Of a DNA stretch of 64,000 bases, positions 23,145-37,400 are shown in pieces. The translations under genes were made by a program, and so were the position numbers. Source of the DNA: Acanthochlamys bracteata (taxonomy: Eukaryota > Streptophyta > Magnoliopsida > Pandanales > Velloziaceae); NCBI GenBank assembly GCA_019914995.1, contig CM034142.1, positions 2,384,993 through 2,448,992 on the forward strand. The letters run 5' to 3'. The notes under the pieces are model-generated. The model was not told the DNA's origin. It ran no database searches and saw only the letters and a list, made by a program, of their open reading frames with translations. The first letter of the stretch is position 1; every line of letters begins with the position of its first letter.

Positions 23145-23975
23145 CAATATATATATATCATTTTGATCAAGTGGTTAGATAAAAGTCAATTCATAATTCG
23201 ATTGAGCAGAAATTTTGTCAGTATATTTTTAACCTATAAATGTTTTATATCCAAATGGGGAGGTCAGATTTTTCACGCATATCCCTCTATATATATATAT
23301 ATATATATATATATGTGGGGAGGGATAAGGGTACTTCTTCTTTAGGGGCACTTCCGGAGACTCCCTCCCCAATTTATGATAAGGGTGACCTCTAAATCTT
23401 ATCTCCACCGTTGGATATGAAGAACTATAAATTAGAAACATATCTATAAAATTTCAGCTCAATTGGACTACGAATTCACGCCCATCCGGTCATTTGATCA
23501 AAATGACATAAATGATACAATATATATATTTTTAAGTTTTCTTACTTTATGTCATCTTGATCAAATGACCGGATGGGCGTGAATTCGTAGTCCGATTGAG
23601 CTGAAATTTTATGGATATGTTTCTAACTCATAGTTCTTCATATCCAACGGTGGAGATTGGATTTGGAGGTCACCCCAACCATAAACCGGAGAGGGAGTGC
23701 CCGGAAGTGCTCCTAAAAAGAGAGTGCCTCTATCCCTCCCTTATATGTGTATATATATATATATATGTTAACTTTTAGTATTTATTTTGTTTTGATCAAT
23801 ATGACAAATGAATATCGATTTATCATCTGATTAAATTGAAATTTATCAACATATTTTTTATAATAATTTTTCATACCTAATGGTGGAGATTAACTAATAT
23901 AAGATATCACCGCCCATTTTTAACCGGCATGTGCATGCATATCTTTAAAGTGGCATGTGTCTATCCCTATATATA
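23145..23975. repeat. Cluster of long inverted-repeat elements (fold-back type)
   Basis: The central copy has arms 23,321-23,512 and 23,547-23,740, nearly perfect inverted repeats of about 190 bp around a loop of about 35 bp. Shared blocks are ATCCAACGGTGGAGAT, GAGCTGAAATTTTATGGATA and TTCGTAGTCCGATTGAGC. It is flanked by (TA)n tracts, consistent with insertion into TA repeats. Related half-copies lie on both sides, at 23,145-23,282 and 23,768-23,975, each in right-arm orientation. No protein is encoded. A transcript would form a long hairpin. Confidence 0.8.
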
Positions 23976-24072
23976 TATATATATTTCATACCACGCCTCT
24001 AAAACCACATGTATGCAAAAATCTAACACAACTAATCGTTTGCTTTATGAAGTGCTTCGCACTAGTAGTTTG

Positions 24073-24668
24073 TGTTAGGATAAACACAGTTTAATTGGGC
24101 TTTATGTTATTGGTCTCATTTGTCCGTTAATTAGTTCTATCTATTTATTATGTTAAGGCTAATTAGGGTTAGAAAGGGTGTGTGTTGTTCTTTTGATGTG
24201 GTAGCCGCAAGGTAAAGCTTGTAGTCGTAAAAATAAAAGCAACCGGTAAGGAGTAACAATAGCACAGGACAACGTGCAAGGATTGCAGTGTGTGTTGCGG
24301 AGATCTACTAGTGCAGTAGTGCTGCAGACAGCAACGATGCACGTGTGGGGCATTGTGTGGTATGTATTTTTGTGACATTTTTTGTACTATTGTAATTGAG
24401 TTTACTTTCGTCAAGAGGGCATTGATTGTTTTTTCGATAAGAGTGAAAGTTGTAACTCAATTATTAATAGTAGAATTTTCTTTATACCGTCCGTAGATTT
24501 TTCTCTTATGTTGGTGAAAGTTTTTCCACGTAATTGTCATATTTTATTATATTTTTCAATTATTATATTATTAGACCAAAATTTTCGGTATTTTTGCTAT
24601 ACTTGTCAGGAACAACTCTATTTTGTGATTTGTTCTAAGTTACTCCGTTCGTAACAAGTGGTATTATG
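24073..24668 (+). mobile_element. Copia-type LTR remnant
   Basis: The segment begins TGTTAGGATAAACACAG and ends about GTAACA, followed by AGTGGTATTATGG, a worn form of the initiator-tRNA-Met primer site. Length of about 580 bp fits a plant Copia LTR. The expected interior is missing; a TRIM-like element follows at once. No coding part remains. Old fossil; boundaries approximate. Confidence 0.45.
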
Positions 24669-24669
24669 G

Positions 24670-25405
24670 GATTAATATATTAGATAGTTTCATAATCTAT
24701 TGGCTTAAACTTTTGAGTTGGATTGAGCTTTATAATGTATGGGCTGGACCCCCTCGGATGTCTTATTTTGGTTAACTCCTCCGGTATTATATCTTTTCAA
24801 TAGTGGTATCAGAGCCGATAGTTTGATAGAAAGTCGGATGCACGTAGTAGCTTTTGTTGACAGTGGAGAGCAGCGTGACTCACATAGGGCTTCCGTAAGG
24901 TGTGAGCAAAAATTCTGAGTAAGTTGGACTCTGATAGCTGGCTCTTAGTAGCGCAGATGGTACGCAAGTGAAACAACCGGCGTATATTATACCTCTAGTT
25001 AGTAGTGCGATAAGTAGGTTAAGAGTAATATGACTCACATGAACTTTCACAAGGTGTGAGTAAAGTTTCGGAGCAAGTTGAGTTTTGAAAGCTAGCTCTT
25101 TGTGTGCAGTGACGGTGTTCGATGCTAAGTGGCTGGAATTCTGAGCGATCGACGTACTTGATGCGTGATAGGATGCTCGGATGAAGAGAAAATATAGGTG
25201 ACTCACTATTGAGGAGGAGATTGTTGGATTAAGAGTAAGTAGATTAGTTCCACATTAAATAAAGATAAGATAAAAATAAAGTTAATATACTAAGGAGTTT
25301 CATAACTTATTGGCTCAAACTTTTGAGTTGGATTGAGCTTTCTAGTGTGTGGACCGGACCTCTCGGATGTTTTATCTTGGTTAACTCTTCCGGTGTTATA
25401 TCTCC
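24670..25405 (+). mobile_element. TRIM (small non-coding LTR element), 5' truncated
   Basis: Direct repeats 24,670-24,803 and 25,222-25,405 share TTTTGAGTTGGATTGAGCTT and GGTTAACTC blocks. The first is followed by TGGTATCAGAGCC at 24,804-24,816, matching the primer site for initiator tRNA-Met. The second is preceded by the purine tract GAGGAGGAGA at 25,211-25,220 and starts TGTTGG. The interior of about 400 bp is non-coding and holds two related blocks (GACTCACAT...GGTGTGAG) about 155 bp apart. Terminal-repeat retrotransposon in miniature; the first repeat lacks its outer part. Confidence 0.65.
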
Positions 25406-25409
25406 TCGA

Positions 25410-26640
25410 CGGTTGTTTATAATTTCATATAGTAATCAATCCCTTAATCATTGTCGTTAATGTGTATTCCTCCTTAACATCTTAATCACCATGTTATGGC
25501 GTAATGCAAAACCATCAATATTATATTTTTGTAACTTCAATATCTCTCCTAAATGAAGTTTTCAAATATTATAAAAGGTAAACCTAGCTAAACGTAAAAA
25601 ATAAGTGCAGTAGTCATCCATCAAGTCTGTCAGTATTAGAATATATATGACATATCATAGGGGGTATTTAACAGTATTTAAAATAATAAGGTTTTCTAAA
25701 AAAAACTTATTTTAAGAATTTCGAAAAACAATCATGTCTTCTTTTATATAAAAAAAGTTACACATATAAAAAGTGTTATAATCGTATGATTTATCTATAC
25801 GGTTTAGATTGAAAAAAATATATATATGTAATTTGTTTTTTAAAATTAACAGTGGGAGAAAACATCCCAACAACCGAGTAGCGAGCTTAAAATTCAGACC
25901 ATGCGTGTCCTTATAATAACTTGATTTTTTGTAGGTTATTATTAGGTACTATGTCGACCTTAGAGTAATTGGCTTTTGCTTTAAGTGTAATTTGAAAACA
26001 ACTGCACTACTACTGCTTCCCAACTCTGATTATGTGCTTGATATATAATAGGTTATGTCCTTCTGAGGTAGCGCTGATCCTAAGACAAGTGTTATAGTGT
26101 TAACTTGAAGTTTTGAATGTTTAATACGTTAGAAGACAAGTTGGTCATTACTCCGGACTAATAAGCCTTAATTTTCTCATCTAAGACCCAAACACGAGGA
26201 CAACGTTCTTAACTAGTCACCTTTTCAGACAAACATATGTAGTTCTAAGCAAGTTAGCTTAGCGGTTGTTTTGTAACTTTTATAATCATATTCTAAATTT
26301 TAGTTTTATTTAGAAGCTGCACTTTGATATATACGATACTTTTAGCTTTTATTATTTTCAAAACCAATTATGGAGGCATTTCTCTTACGTGTATTTCTAG
26401 GTGCTTTAGAAAAGGTAATTTAAATTAAGATGGATCCATATCACCTAGAACATCTCTAGACATTCCTTTGAAGTTTCAAGAATGAGTAGTAGGTGAAACT
26501 CGAAAGATCTCTCAGCACTTTATCCAGACTATACAGTACATCCCATAGTGCAATAGTTAGTGAGAACTTACTCTTTACCCTAAATCCCTTTCATGTCCAT
26601 TTCAAAAAACCCTTGTTAGTTCCAAAGCTTCTATCACTAG
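25410..26640. other. Non-genic stretch upstream of the unknown two-exon gene
   Basis: No exon, RNA gene or definable repeat seen. AT-rich intergenic DNA merging into a promoter region. Confidence 0.4.
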
Positions 26641-26647
26641 TTTCTTT

Positions 26648-26664
26648 CTCACCTTATATAATAT
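26648..26664 (+). promoter_or_regulatory. Candidate TATA box of the unknown two-exon gene
   Basis: CCTTATATAATATAGC lies about 65-75 bases before the first ATG, a usual place for a plant TATA box with a short leader. Confidence 0.4.
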
Positions 26665-26725
26665 AGCTATTAATCGAGAGCTATACATACTTGTTTCCAT
26701 CGTTGCTGTTTGTAACATAAGCAAG

Positions 26726-27480
26726 ATGATGGCATTTGCTTATGACCCTATATCTTCAAAATTATTTCATGAAGAAGGAAAAAGGTTTCCGCACAATTAC
26801 AAATGCTCCAAAATATTCGCGGAGATTTTCAAGCATTGTTGTTTTTCTTCTGAAGCTGCTGAAGCTTATACTACACTTAGCTCCGAAGGCGAAAGCAGCG
26901 GCAGTGCTGCTGCTGCTGATATTGACGATACACATGTTCTAAAAACAATAAATCCTTTCAGCTTTTGTTAACTTTCATTTTTTGTCCCCATAAGTTTGTG
27001 TCGATTTACTCGCTTCTAAATTAACTAATGCAGGTAGTTGTCTTATTGACAATTCAAGCGTTGAGAGCGAGAGCGAAGAACAAAGCTGCTTTTTTGGGAG
27101 ATCATAGCCTTTATTGGGTTATTTCTCCTGCACCGGGGGAGCTACTGATTGCACCAGAAGCTGATAATAAGCAGAAAAAGTACGAGAAAGGCGACATTAA
27201 TAATAATGCTAAAAATAATAAGGGATATGAGAACGATGATGATGATGATACTGAAACGTTCGTCTCGGTGAAGAGCTGCTTTACTTGTTGCTCGAGTGAA
27301 AATGGAACAACTGATGCTAAGGAATTCGGAAGGAAGGAAATTTTAGAAGATCTGGGTTACTTGCAGGGATGGCCATTTGGGTTGTGGCGGAAGGCGATTG
27401 TGCTCCCGCCACTTCCAAGCTCACCTTCCGAGTCTTGGATATGGCGGAAAAAGAGGTCTTTTTCCTGCTATACAAAATAA
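26726..27480 (+). CDS. Uncharacterised plant protein with GWPFG...LPPLP C-terminus
   Basis: Two exons, 26726-26935 and 27034-27480, join in phase across a 98 bp GT-AG intron into 218 residues. The start is MMAFAYDPISSKLFHEEG; the junction reads DDTH then VVVLLTIQALRARAKNK. An acidic run (NDDDDDTETF) precedes SVKSCFTCCSS, and the C-terminal block holds GWPFGLWRKAIVLPPLPSSP and ESWIWRKK. I recall similar short plant proteins ending in a GWPFGLCRKALLLPPLPKSP-like block, with no known biochemical role. No signal peptide or membrane span; basic C-terminus. The donor GTTCTA is weak, but both sides fit the remembered family pattern. I see no basis for a function. Confidence 0.75.
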
Positions 27481-28430
27481 TATTACAGGGGACAATTATA
27501 TCTGTCAAAACTTTTTTTATGCATATTACTTTTCATTTATCTATGTTTGTTTTTTGAGTGCAAGTAATTCGCCTTTCGATTTCGTGTATACATCAAGCCT
27601 ATATTCCGTTTATTTATTTAGTTTTTGCCAAATGCTTTAGGTGTAAATCAAACTATTACTCGAGTTTAAGAGATGTATAGTTATTCTGTCCCATTAACAT
27701 TAATTTCACAAATGTTAAGGACTCCACCCTTACAAATTCTATCAGCTCATGTTAAGGACAAACCAAAAATATATCTTTTTCTAAAAAATAATTTACAGTA
27801 TCATTTGTTTTTATTCAGGAAGCTTATTACTTTTTAACTTAATTGCAAATCTAATTTTAAAACATCAACAGTGAGTCTGTAACGTACTTAATTATATGCA
27901 AGGTAAAGACCTGACATACGACTTGCGAAATTTACTTGTTCTATGCTTATGTTCCAATTAAACCATTGTGACTTTCTCGAGATAAATTACTAAATTATCT
28001 ATAAATAAAATTATCAGGAAGCTACTCTATATCAAACTGAAGTTTACACTGTTCTTATGCAGCTCGTTAGATCAGTGATCTCTAATATTGTTTTTGGTTG
28101 ACTTTTCTAGTTACTACCGTATCGCATACAACACTATTTTAACTTCAAAAATATCGTTAAAAGAAATCTACCAAATGTTAGAACAAGTGCTTAATGTACA
28201 ACAATTTGCCAGATAAATTTTGCAAAATTTATTCGAGAATGTTATCCATCCTCGTGTACGTAGCTTTCGTTAACGACATATATACCACTTTTTCTTCTTT
28301 AAATGCACGGTGTCCGTCAGAATGGGGTTTGCTCTTTCTTTCCAATTTGTTGAGATAAAAATGAAACAAAAGAAACCTTCCTGTTGGCAGATCCTGCTTT
28401 GAAGTCATAGTTCCTTAAAATCGAATGCAC
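27481..28430. other. Intergenic between the unknown gene and PreP
   Basis: Holds the 3' ends of the two converging genes and AT-rich DNA. No further gene or repeat seen. Confidence 0.5.
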
Positions 28431-31400
28431 TTAAAGTGCTTTCTTAACTTCGAAAAACCCTGGTTGTTCCTTGTTAGCTGCACCGACATCATCAGGAGAT
28501 GCAACCGCAACTACAACACCCTTGCTCTTGACCGACTCAATCACGTCTGCAAACTCTTTGAAATCCTTCAAACTGCATAGGAACAAATTTTCAGAAGAGC
28601 CGAATTCCAAACAAAGTTACGAATTTTTGGTTCCTTGTATGCATGAAATATTGAATTTACCTGGTTGACAGGATTTCTTCGCGCCTTCTTTGCCTTTCCT
28701 CTTCTGTAATGCCAAGTAAATACCGCAACAGACTGGAAAGAAAGAAAGCGAAGTCAGCTGTATATGTACTACTGGACAACTTTTACACACCACTGAAGAG
28801 GTCATAGTGAAAACAGGCATCTCATGTGTATTCAAATTCCGACTCCTTCCGAAGTTTCATATCAACAATAATTATGTTCTAAAGTTCATGATCCGCTCCT
28901 TCCAAAAAGATCCGACTACTTCAAAAGTAAATGTATTCAGAAATTGTGCAAAATCAACGACAGTTTGCTGTATGTACCTGCTGTAACCTTTCGCATCTGG
29001 CAATTGATAGGCATCCACATCTCCAATAGTACCGATTATTGCTTTGGTAAGTGTATCATTATCTAGTTCAAGCTCCCTGAGAAAGTTTGCTGTCCCATCA
29101 TATACATCCAGTGTCTTTAACAGGTTCGGATCACGATATGATAGGTATGAAAATACTCCTGAACAACAATGTCAAAGGAATATAATTAGTTTACATTCAA
29201 GTCAGAGGAAAAAAAAACACTAGGATACACAAATTATATTTCATAACAACAAAGATACACCTAAAGTTGCAAATCACCTGAATGCGTATCAAAGTCACAG
29301 AACCCTCCATAAGCACCGCCACTGACTCTAACCCTATCCCACAACCATGTATTGCTAATAAATTTTGAAATGACATATGCGCTGCCATGAAGCTCATATC
29401 CTCTTTCATATAAATTAGCAGCTTTTCCGACATAATTAACCTGTGTAATTTACAGTAGAATGATATTCACGATTATAGAAGCAGGCCACATTATTTTTTT
29501 AACAAAAGAAAAAAAGAAATACAGAAAACAGATGCATGAAAGTATGACAAGACTAATAAACAAAGTGAACCTGCGTAGGGATTATGATGGCTTCATTTAC
29601 AGGTGAGAGCCTGTTCTCCCAAGAGTTGCTCTCCACAGACGAAGTGTTTGGAAGTGAATCAAGAAATTTGCATAGAGCAGTTCTTGTTGTTTCTAGATTG
29701 TTTCCATCAGCTGTCAAGTTAATTAAGCAGCCTTTTCTTGAGAATATAGATGTGCGAATCTCCTCGAGTGAAGAACAAATCTCATCCCAGTTATTGTCAA
29801 CTCTCTTTTCAAGTTCCCGTAAGAACTCTAGATAACTGTAACCAAGGGAAAGATATTATAAATTATTTAACCACACAACAAATCTTCTAAATTCATAGAC
29901 TTTCAAAACATGACGAGCATTTTATCAAGAAGTTCCACTTTAATAAAAAATAAAGAACAAAGGTCAAACTTACATTCCAAAAAATGCAAGTTTCGGAGAT
30001 GAGCTTCATGAGAAGAGGAGTAACTATATGACATTTAAATTGCACAATCTGATGACATCTTAACTTTCGAAACAGTGCTAGGACAGAAGGAAAAAGAACC
30101 TGAGGGACTCCATAAGGTAGTAGATACCAGCATACAGTTTCTAAAAGCCATAACCATCTCAAATACTTCCAAAGATTTATCTCTTAACATAATCATAGCA
30201 ATTACAAGTGTTAAGTTAGTGTTCATATCAGTTGTTTTAGTAAGTGCCATTGAAAAAAAAATTTCTTAAGGAAATTAAGGTGCAAACCTTAAGCCTCCTA
30301 TCTCTTCTGCAATCCATCCTGCAGAATTCAGCTTAGCATCCATTCTTGCAGCTGCAATTCCATGTCCGCTCCCTCTCAACCGGTTCTGCAAAGTACGTAG
30401 TTAAGATATAGACTACAAGCACATAGGTAGAAATTTAAGATAAATCCTCCAGTACCTCCATTCTTGCTTTACTTTGAGACACAAACTGCTTAAATCGGTC
30501 TGGCTCCTTAAACTGAACTTCTTGAAGAATGCAAGTCATCTGCAAGAAAACAGAAGACTGACATATGAACTCAACTTGCACAACCTTAACTGCCACACTA
30601 CGAATAATACTACCTTCAGTGAGATAAAAGGAGGCAACTTAGTAAATAACTTACAAATTATAGTGCAACTGAAACGACCACATATAGGAATGTGTTAAAG
30701 GTTTTTTTAATTGAGTAGATAAAGGCATGAGAGGATTTTGAAATAGTTACTCTGTAAGAAATCAGCAATATTTGAGTCCTGACCTTGTTATGTTCACAAA
30801 ATAGGACAAAAAATTGGAAGAAAAGCCAAAGAAAATGTGTTGAAGCTGCTAAAATTATATTTAAAATTAGAAACATCTACAGCCATCGACGCTTTGTATG
30901 CCTTGTAATAAATGAAAATGTTTCATCGACACATTACAGCTGTCTAATATCTCATGAAAAAAGAATGACTTACCAGGTCGAAGAGGTCCGCAACTCGTCC
31001 TGCCATGGATTTACCTCGAACAATCATATAAGTACAGGGCTGTTCCTTTCCACGAACGGAAGATGTAAAGGGATACACGGAAATTCCTCCAGTCTTCCTT
31101 CCTACCAGCTGGTTTAGTTGCACAAAATCCATGTCTTTGGTACCCATTTCTAACAAAGACTGACTATGTGGAAAAAACAACCAGATATGTAGAATGAGTT
31201 TAGGAAATATGTCCAAAGAACATATGGAAGGAAAGACCAAAAAGCAAAAAATGTACTCACCAAAATAGTGGCACTAATTGTAGGTGCTCCTTTTTCAAAG
31301 AACTCATATCAAAGACAACTTCAGAATAGATGATATCATTGGTAAAAAGATCATGTTGCAAAACTTTAGTTCCACTAATTTCTCCAATCTGCAGTGGACA

Positions 31401-34400
31401 AGCATTCAATTGAAAATTGAATGCTTAAGATTATAATAAGCACAAAGCTTTTAGGTCTGGCTTTCAAGAAAAATCTAAGAAGCCAGATTGGACTTCTGGC
31501 AATTGTGCTTTTTGAATATGAGAAGGACTTACATAATAGGTATCCTACAACATTTTCAAAAGCAAGTATAACTCTTACTTCTCAATCAGTAACTCTACTT
31601 CTTGACGGTAAATTAATCAGTTCCCAGTTGATAAAAAATTTAAGATAAAATAAATCACCTCAGTTGGGATATGAATGGGCTCCTTTGGGATATCCTGCAA
31701 AGAAAGGCTGGGTACACATCTTAGAGCTTCAGGTGGATCTGGAGTCTCCTGTTTTAGTCTCAACTCCTGCGTTGCACGTGCTAAGTCAGCAAGATCCTCT
31801 TCAGTCATACTTGCTTTAACTCTGTCAAGAATTTTCTTTTCTGCAGCTTCATCTTCAGAAGCTTTCTCTGGATCAGGCTGTTAATGAAAACTGCTTAGCA
31901 TCTCAATCAACAATAAATAATGGCGGATGCAGTGAAAACGCTGAGTTAATACTCAAGATAATAGCATCTACCTGCATTTCAATTGTGACACGGTGAGGGT
32001 TATTCAAGATATATTTTTGTAACAATGGAGCAAAGACAGCTTTAGATCCCTCCTCTGCTATACGAGCTTTCAAGGTTTGCAAAGGCTTCTCATATTTTAG
32101 GGGCTCAAATGGATCCATATCATATATCCATTTTCCCTGCACATTAGAATCCCTCGAATGTTATTTACAGTTCCAAGGAAAATGGTTAAGATCTCTTCCA
32201 AAAATTAAGAAAAGGCATAACTGACTCTTACAATGGAGCGAAGCATCAAAGACAATCCTCTGGGGAATGACCCAGTGTTATTCTCCCTAAGGGAGAATTC
32301 AATTGTATTCATTGATGCCTCAACTGCTTCTGTGGTAAAACCTTCCTCTGCCAAGCTTTTAAGTGTTTCCATAACCAACTCTTCAACTTTTGCTATATTA
32401 TCCTTAGATACACCTTTGAGTCCGATACTAAATTGAGGTTGAAGAAGTTCATCTTCCATTCCTCCACCAATTATGGCTTCTCCCAGACAGCTCTCTAGTA
32501 AAACTTTTCGTAGTGGGGAAGCTGGAGTTCCCAGCAACAGATGATCCAAAAAACCAAGAGTGAGTTCTGTTTGTAAGTCGAGGGGCCCGTCTGATAGTAG
32601 CCAATTAAGGCAGACCATGTGCTTCTTTTCCAAATCACCACTTTCACCAACAGGATATTTCTCCACAATCCTCAAAGGTTCTTTAAAAAGCTTTTGAGGT
32701 TCAATCTTTGACTCATCAGAGACAGGACTTGCTTCAAACTTATCAAGGTATTCTGCTTGCAAACCGAAGCATTCGTAAGTTTGAGAATGACTTGTGGCTT
32801 CAAAAACTTTCAACTGAAAAGGCTAACATGCAAAGCAGATGACAGCATGGACACATGACAAATCGAAATGTCCAATAGGCTATCTCTTCTATGAGTGTTA
32901 ACAGTTTGTTAACCACATATGATTGAGAGAAATACTAACATGCAAACGCAGAAGACGGCATGCTGTATTCATGACAAATCGAAATGTCCAATAGGCTATC
33001 TTTTCAATCATGATTATTTATTTTGAAAGTCCTCTCCTCTTTTACAATTTTGTAACAGTATGGTATATCTAATGTATCGGACATGTTCAACAAGAATAAA
33101 GAAGAAGTCCTGAAGGCATGAGAAAGAAAATGTTCGGCATGAGAAAGAAAATGTTCAATGGAGATAAGCATGCAAGGTTGTTGGCCAAAGAAAAGGCGTA
33201 TAGAGAAAGAACCACATAAACCATGAATGTTCCTAGTAAGTGAAAGGATATTGCTAAAGCTTAAAAGCTAAACGGTTCCAGAAATTCCACCTATTTAGCA
33301 AAATGGTAAAAAGTCAGGCTTAAAAAAACTTTTAAGTACCATAATTCATTTAGAAATAGATCAATGAGTGCTTTACAAGTCTGACAAGTACCTAAAAGTA
33401 TACTGATATAACTTCGTAGAAAGTGAAACCAAAACAAAGTGGTAGTTTCGTTCCTGTTCTAAGCTAGACCAAATGAATCCTAGACATTCAAAAAGAAATG
33501 CTAATGTTGAAAGGAAAATAGTGAACTATCAATAGCTTTATTAATACGGAGTATCACAAAATTATATGTGTTTAGGCAAAGAGCAACTTATTGACGCAAA
33601 ATTCAGCTTGTAAACTGCAACCATGATGAGAGCAACTTTATCAAGTAAATTAGGATGCCACGAGCAACATTAGATGAATCTCATAAGGTCTCTGGGGACT
33701 CATCCCAACCCACTACTAGTAATTATCAATTGTCGTCTACTGCTTCACTGTGCTTACTTCCTCTAGCAGGCTTCATCAACACAGATTCATTTTCCTGCAC
33801 CATACGTCAATAAAAGTACAGACAGAATTGATCCGCTTGATGCAGATTCTTTCAACAATATTTCATGATTTCAATTATCTTAGTTGGATGTATACATTAA
33901 AGACTGCTAATGCTGTGAAAGTTAAACCATATGTTCACCAAGTACTTTAATTTTAGAAAGTTATGTTACCACTTAAGATACGAAGTCGCTCCACTGGATC
34001 ATCATCCCCATAGAACCATATCTTGGCATTGCTTGGATGGTAGTACTTGCTATGAAATTCCTAAAATGTAAACATGGCATTCGCAAAAAACCACATTAAC
34101 ATCATAATCAAGGATTTCAACACAAAATATTATGTTACACTGGGAAGAAATATCATCATAAAATAAACAAAAAACTATAGCATGAATTTGGACCTTAAAT
34201 TCCTCAAATGTAAGCTTGGGTATGACTTTTGGATCACCACCACTATCTACACCATATGTATTGTCTGGAAAGAGAGCCTGCACAAAGTTCAACTTCATGT
34301 TACGCGAAAAAAGAAGAAACCAAGAAAGATACCTTAGCAAGACTATAAATAAACAAGTGTTTTTACCTAATGTCTAATTTTTGTCATTCCCAGACTACTG

Positions 34401-37400
34401 GAAATCCAAAATTGGTCATCAGAAGTTATATTTACAGGTCCATAATACAAGCTCACATTAAAATGGTGAACAATACAGCTCAACTATATCTAACAACAAT
34501 AGTCTATAAAACCCATTCGGAAAACTCATTGTTGACAAGTGGTAGATATAACCACTGATGCCCATTAGTCAAGAATTCTAAGTTAAGATGTTATTCACAA
34601 AAAATCTGAAATTTGGTTCCATGTTAAGGGTGTGTTTACTTTGATGTTTAACTCATTTTTTGAAAGTGAGTCTATAAAATTAATTTAAAATTAAAAGTTT
34701 TTGATAAAAAATATGTTTTTATATTTATTTAGTATTAAAAGGTGAGTTCTAAAATTAAATTTTGAAAATAAATTTTTGACGGAAAAAAATTTATTTTAAA
34801 TTTTATGTTTATTTTAATTTAAAAGTGAGTTTAAAGAAAGTGAGTTTGGTGGGTTGGTAAACAAGCCTTAAATGTTAAAACATAATGGTTACATGTATAT
34901 GCACATTTGAACTTTACATTAATATACAAAGAAAAAGACATGTGATAAATTCATTCCTTTCCATTCCATGATCCATAAATGTTAAGTTCCCTTTTGGATA
35001 CACAGTTTCCTCAGCAATACTCTACCCTATTCAGGCTAAACCTAAGAAACCTGACAACATGTTTGGATGAAATTTACAATGCTCAAAGAAAAATGGAGAG
35101 AAGACTCAAAACCACAGCCCTAGCAAAATCCAGTCTGCTGTTGGAAAATCCATTTCTGTTTCCTCTCCTCTCACACATTTCTCTATCTCTTCTCCACTCT
35201 CCCATTTCACTTTCTCTCTATTTGACCATCTCCCACATCTCTTTCTCTCTCCTCTCTCTTCCTCATTTTTCCCTCTCATGTCTCACTTCAGTTCCCATTA
35301 ACCGAACATTGAATAATCTGATGAAAATATAGTTTTAACAACTCATAGGAATACATGAGCTATGGTTTGGAAAAAAAAAACAGAGCCCGAACTTTTTAAA
35401 CTATGCAAACATGCCCTAAGAGGTAATCAGGTTTGCAACCTCTCTTGCTCATAACTTGTATGATAATAAAGAACAAAATGTACAATTGTAAACCATACCT
35501 GCTGCGTTACTCTCCCTAATATGTTATCTGGTTGAGAATATACTCCTTTCATTTCATTAAAGACAACGCCTGAAATTATTCATCAAAGATATTCAGAAAA
35601 ATTATATCACCTTGACATGTATATTTCTAAAGAAGCTAACAATGTAGCTTCTTCTTTATGAGAAAATAAAAAAGAACTTTGAACATGAACTTCCTGTCAA
35701 AGAAATGACAACTATATCCTTCCTGATTAATTGGACTTAACCTTTGTATGATATATCTTCTGAAGGGTCATTAAGTTCAAAATGCCAACCCTCCTGCTGA
35801 AATGTTTGGAAATCCTCAACACATTTAGGAAAAAAGACAGCATCTAGGTAGACGTCAACTAGATTGTAGAAGTCCTACAAATACAGACCAGAGCTATCAG
35901 GCATTTCAAACTATGTAAGTTCGTGCTGTGAACTTTGAGCATTGTTGAAAATCACGCACCTTTGTATTTGTTGAAGCAACCGGATAGCATGTCCTATCGG
36001 GATAGGTAAATGCATTTAGGAATGTGTGCAAGCTGCCTTTCAAGAGCTCAACAAAGGGCTCTTTTAAAGGGTACTTCCTAGAACCACATAACACACTATG
36101 CTCAAGAATATGGGGTATGCCGGTTGAATCCTTCCTGCAAATAATACACCAATACGATATTTAGAGAGAGATCTTAAAACTATACAAATTCAAATTCGTC
36201 AAAAACTAATTTCAAGAAGCGTACAGGAGTACCAATGAGAAGAGAAAATTTCTAACAAAATTAACAAGATCTGAACCAGAACATCTAAGATATTTGGATA
36301 GAAATGTATGGGACGTAGATATTAAGCTACAATGCTTTCTGTTGCTTCACTAGAGTTGACTTTTCCAGACATAAGAGATGTACATCATATATGTAACATA
36401 AAGACGATTGCTGTTTTATACATAAGGGTAGGGGTACTGGCATAGGTACTACCATATGACTTGACCTTCATTAAGAGTCTTAAAACTAAATATCAGCTGA
36501 GCAGTGCACCATGCAATTTGTACATGCTTTATAACATATGACTTCACAATTAGAAGAAACATGTAATCTTAAACTCTTTTTGTGAAATCAGTTGAAGACA
36601 GAACCTCACACTGACTTTACTTTCTTTTCTGTGACTCGTATACATGCAGTTTATTTTACATATCAACTCTTCATATTATTGAAGAATACATAATTTCATT
36701 AGGGAAGTTAAAAGATTAAACTATGAGTAAATCTATGTTTTTATTAGAGATACATAACATTTTGACACTGCTAGTATACATATGCTGTCATGATTTTATA
36801 CATGATTTTTCTTTATGAGAAACGATAAAAGTGATGAACATTATTTGTATTATGAACGAGTGGCTCTCATTAGACTTGTAAGGTGCATGTCCTCCAACGA
36901 CACAAAATGAAGTTGTTGTAAAAGGAATTGAAACAAATTTCAAAAATATTTCAGGGAAGCTAAAAAAGAAGATATAATCAGGAGTATCATACACTCACTG
37001 AAGAAACTGGAAAATATAATAGAGGCAGCAGTTGATAAAATATACTTACGGAGGAGTTCTGAAGACAATGCCAAAGACCTTATTCTCATCATCAGTTGAC
37101 ACAGATATAACCTCTGCACCAGTCTTCTTATGCTTATAAAGTACAGCTGTTGCTTTGCATTCATTGATTGACTGTTCTGAAACTTTTTCAAAACCAAGCT
37201 TCTCTGCTATATCTCGTTCTCCATCCACATCTGCTAACAAAACAGGGATCATTTAAGTGATGTTCAAGGAAGGTGAATAGGGAGTGAGAAAATAAGCTTG
37301 AACTTATCCAACATACAATTTGGCAAGAAAAGCAAAAATGTATATCCAGGTTCAATTGGACTATTTTCAAATTTAAAAAAAAAAAACAATGCATTGGCTA

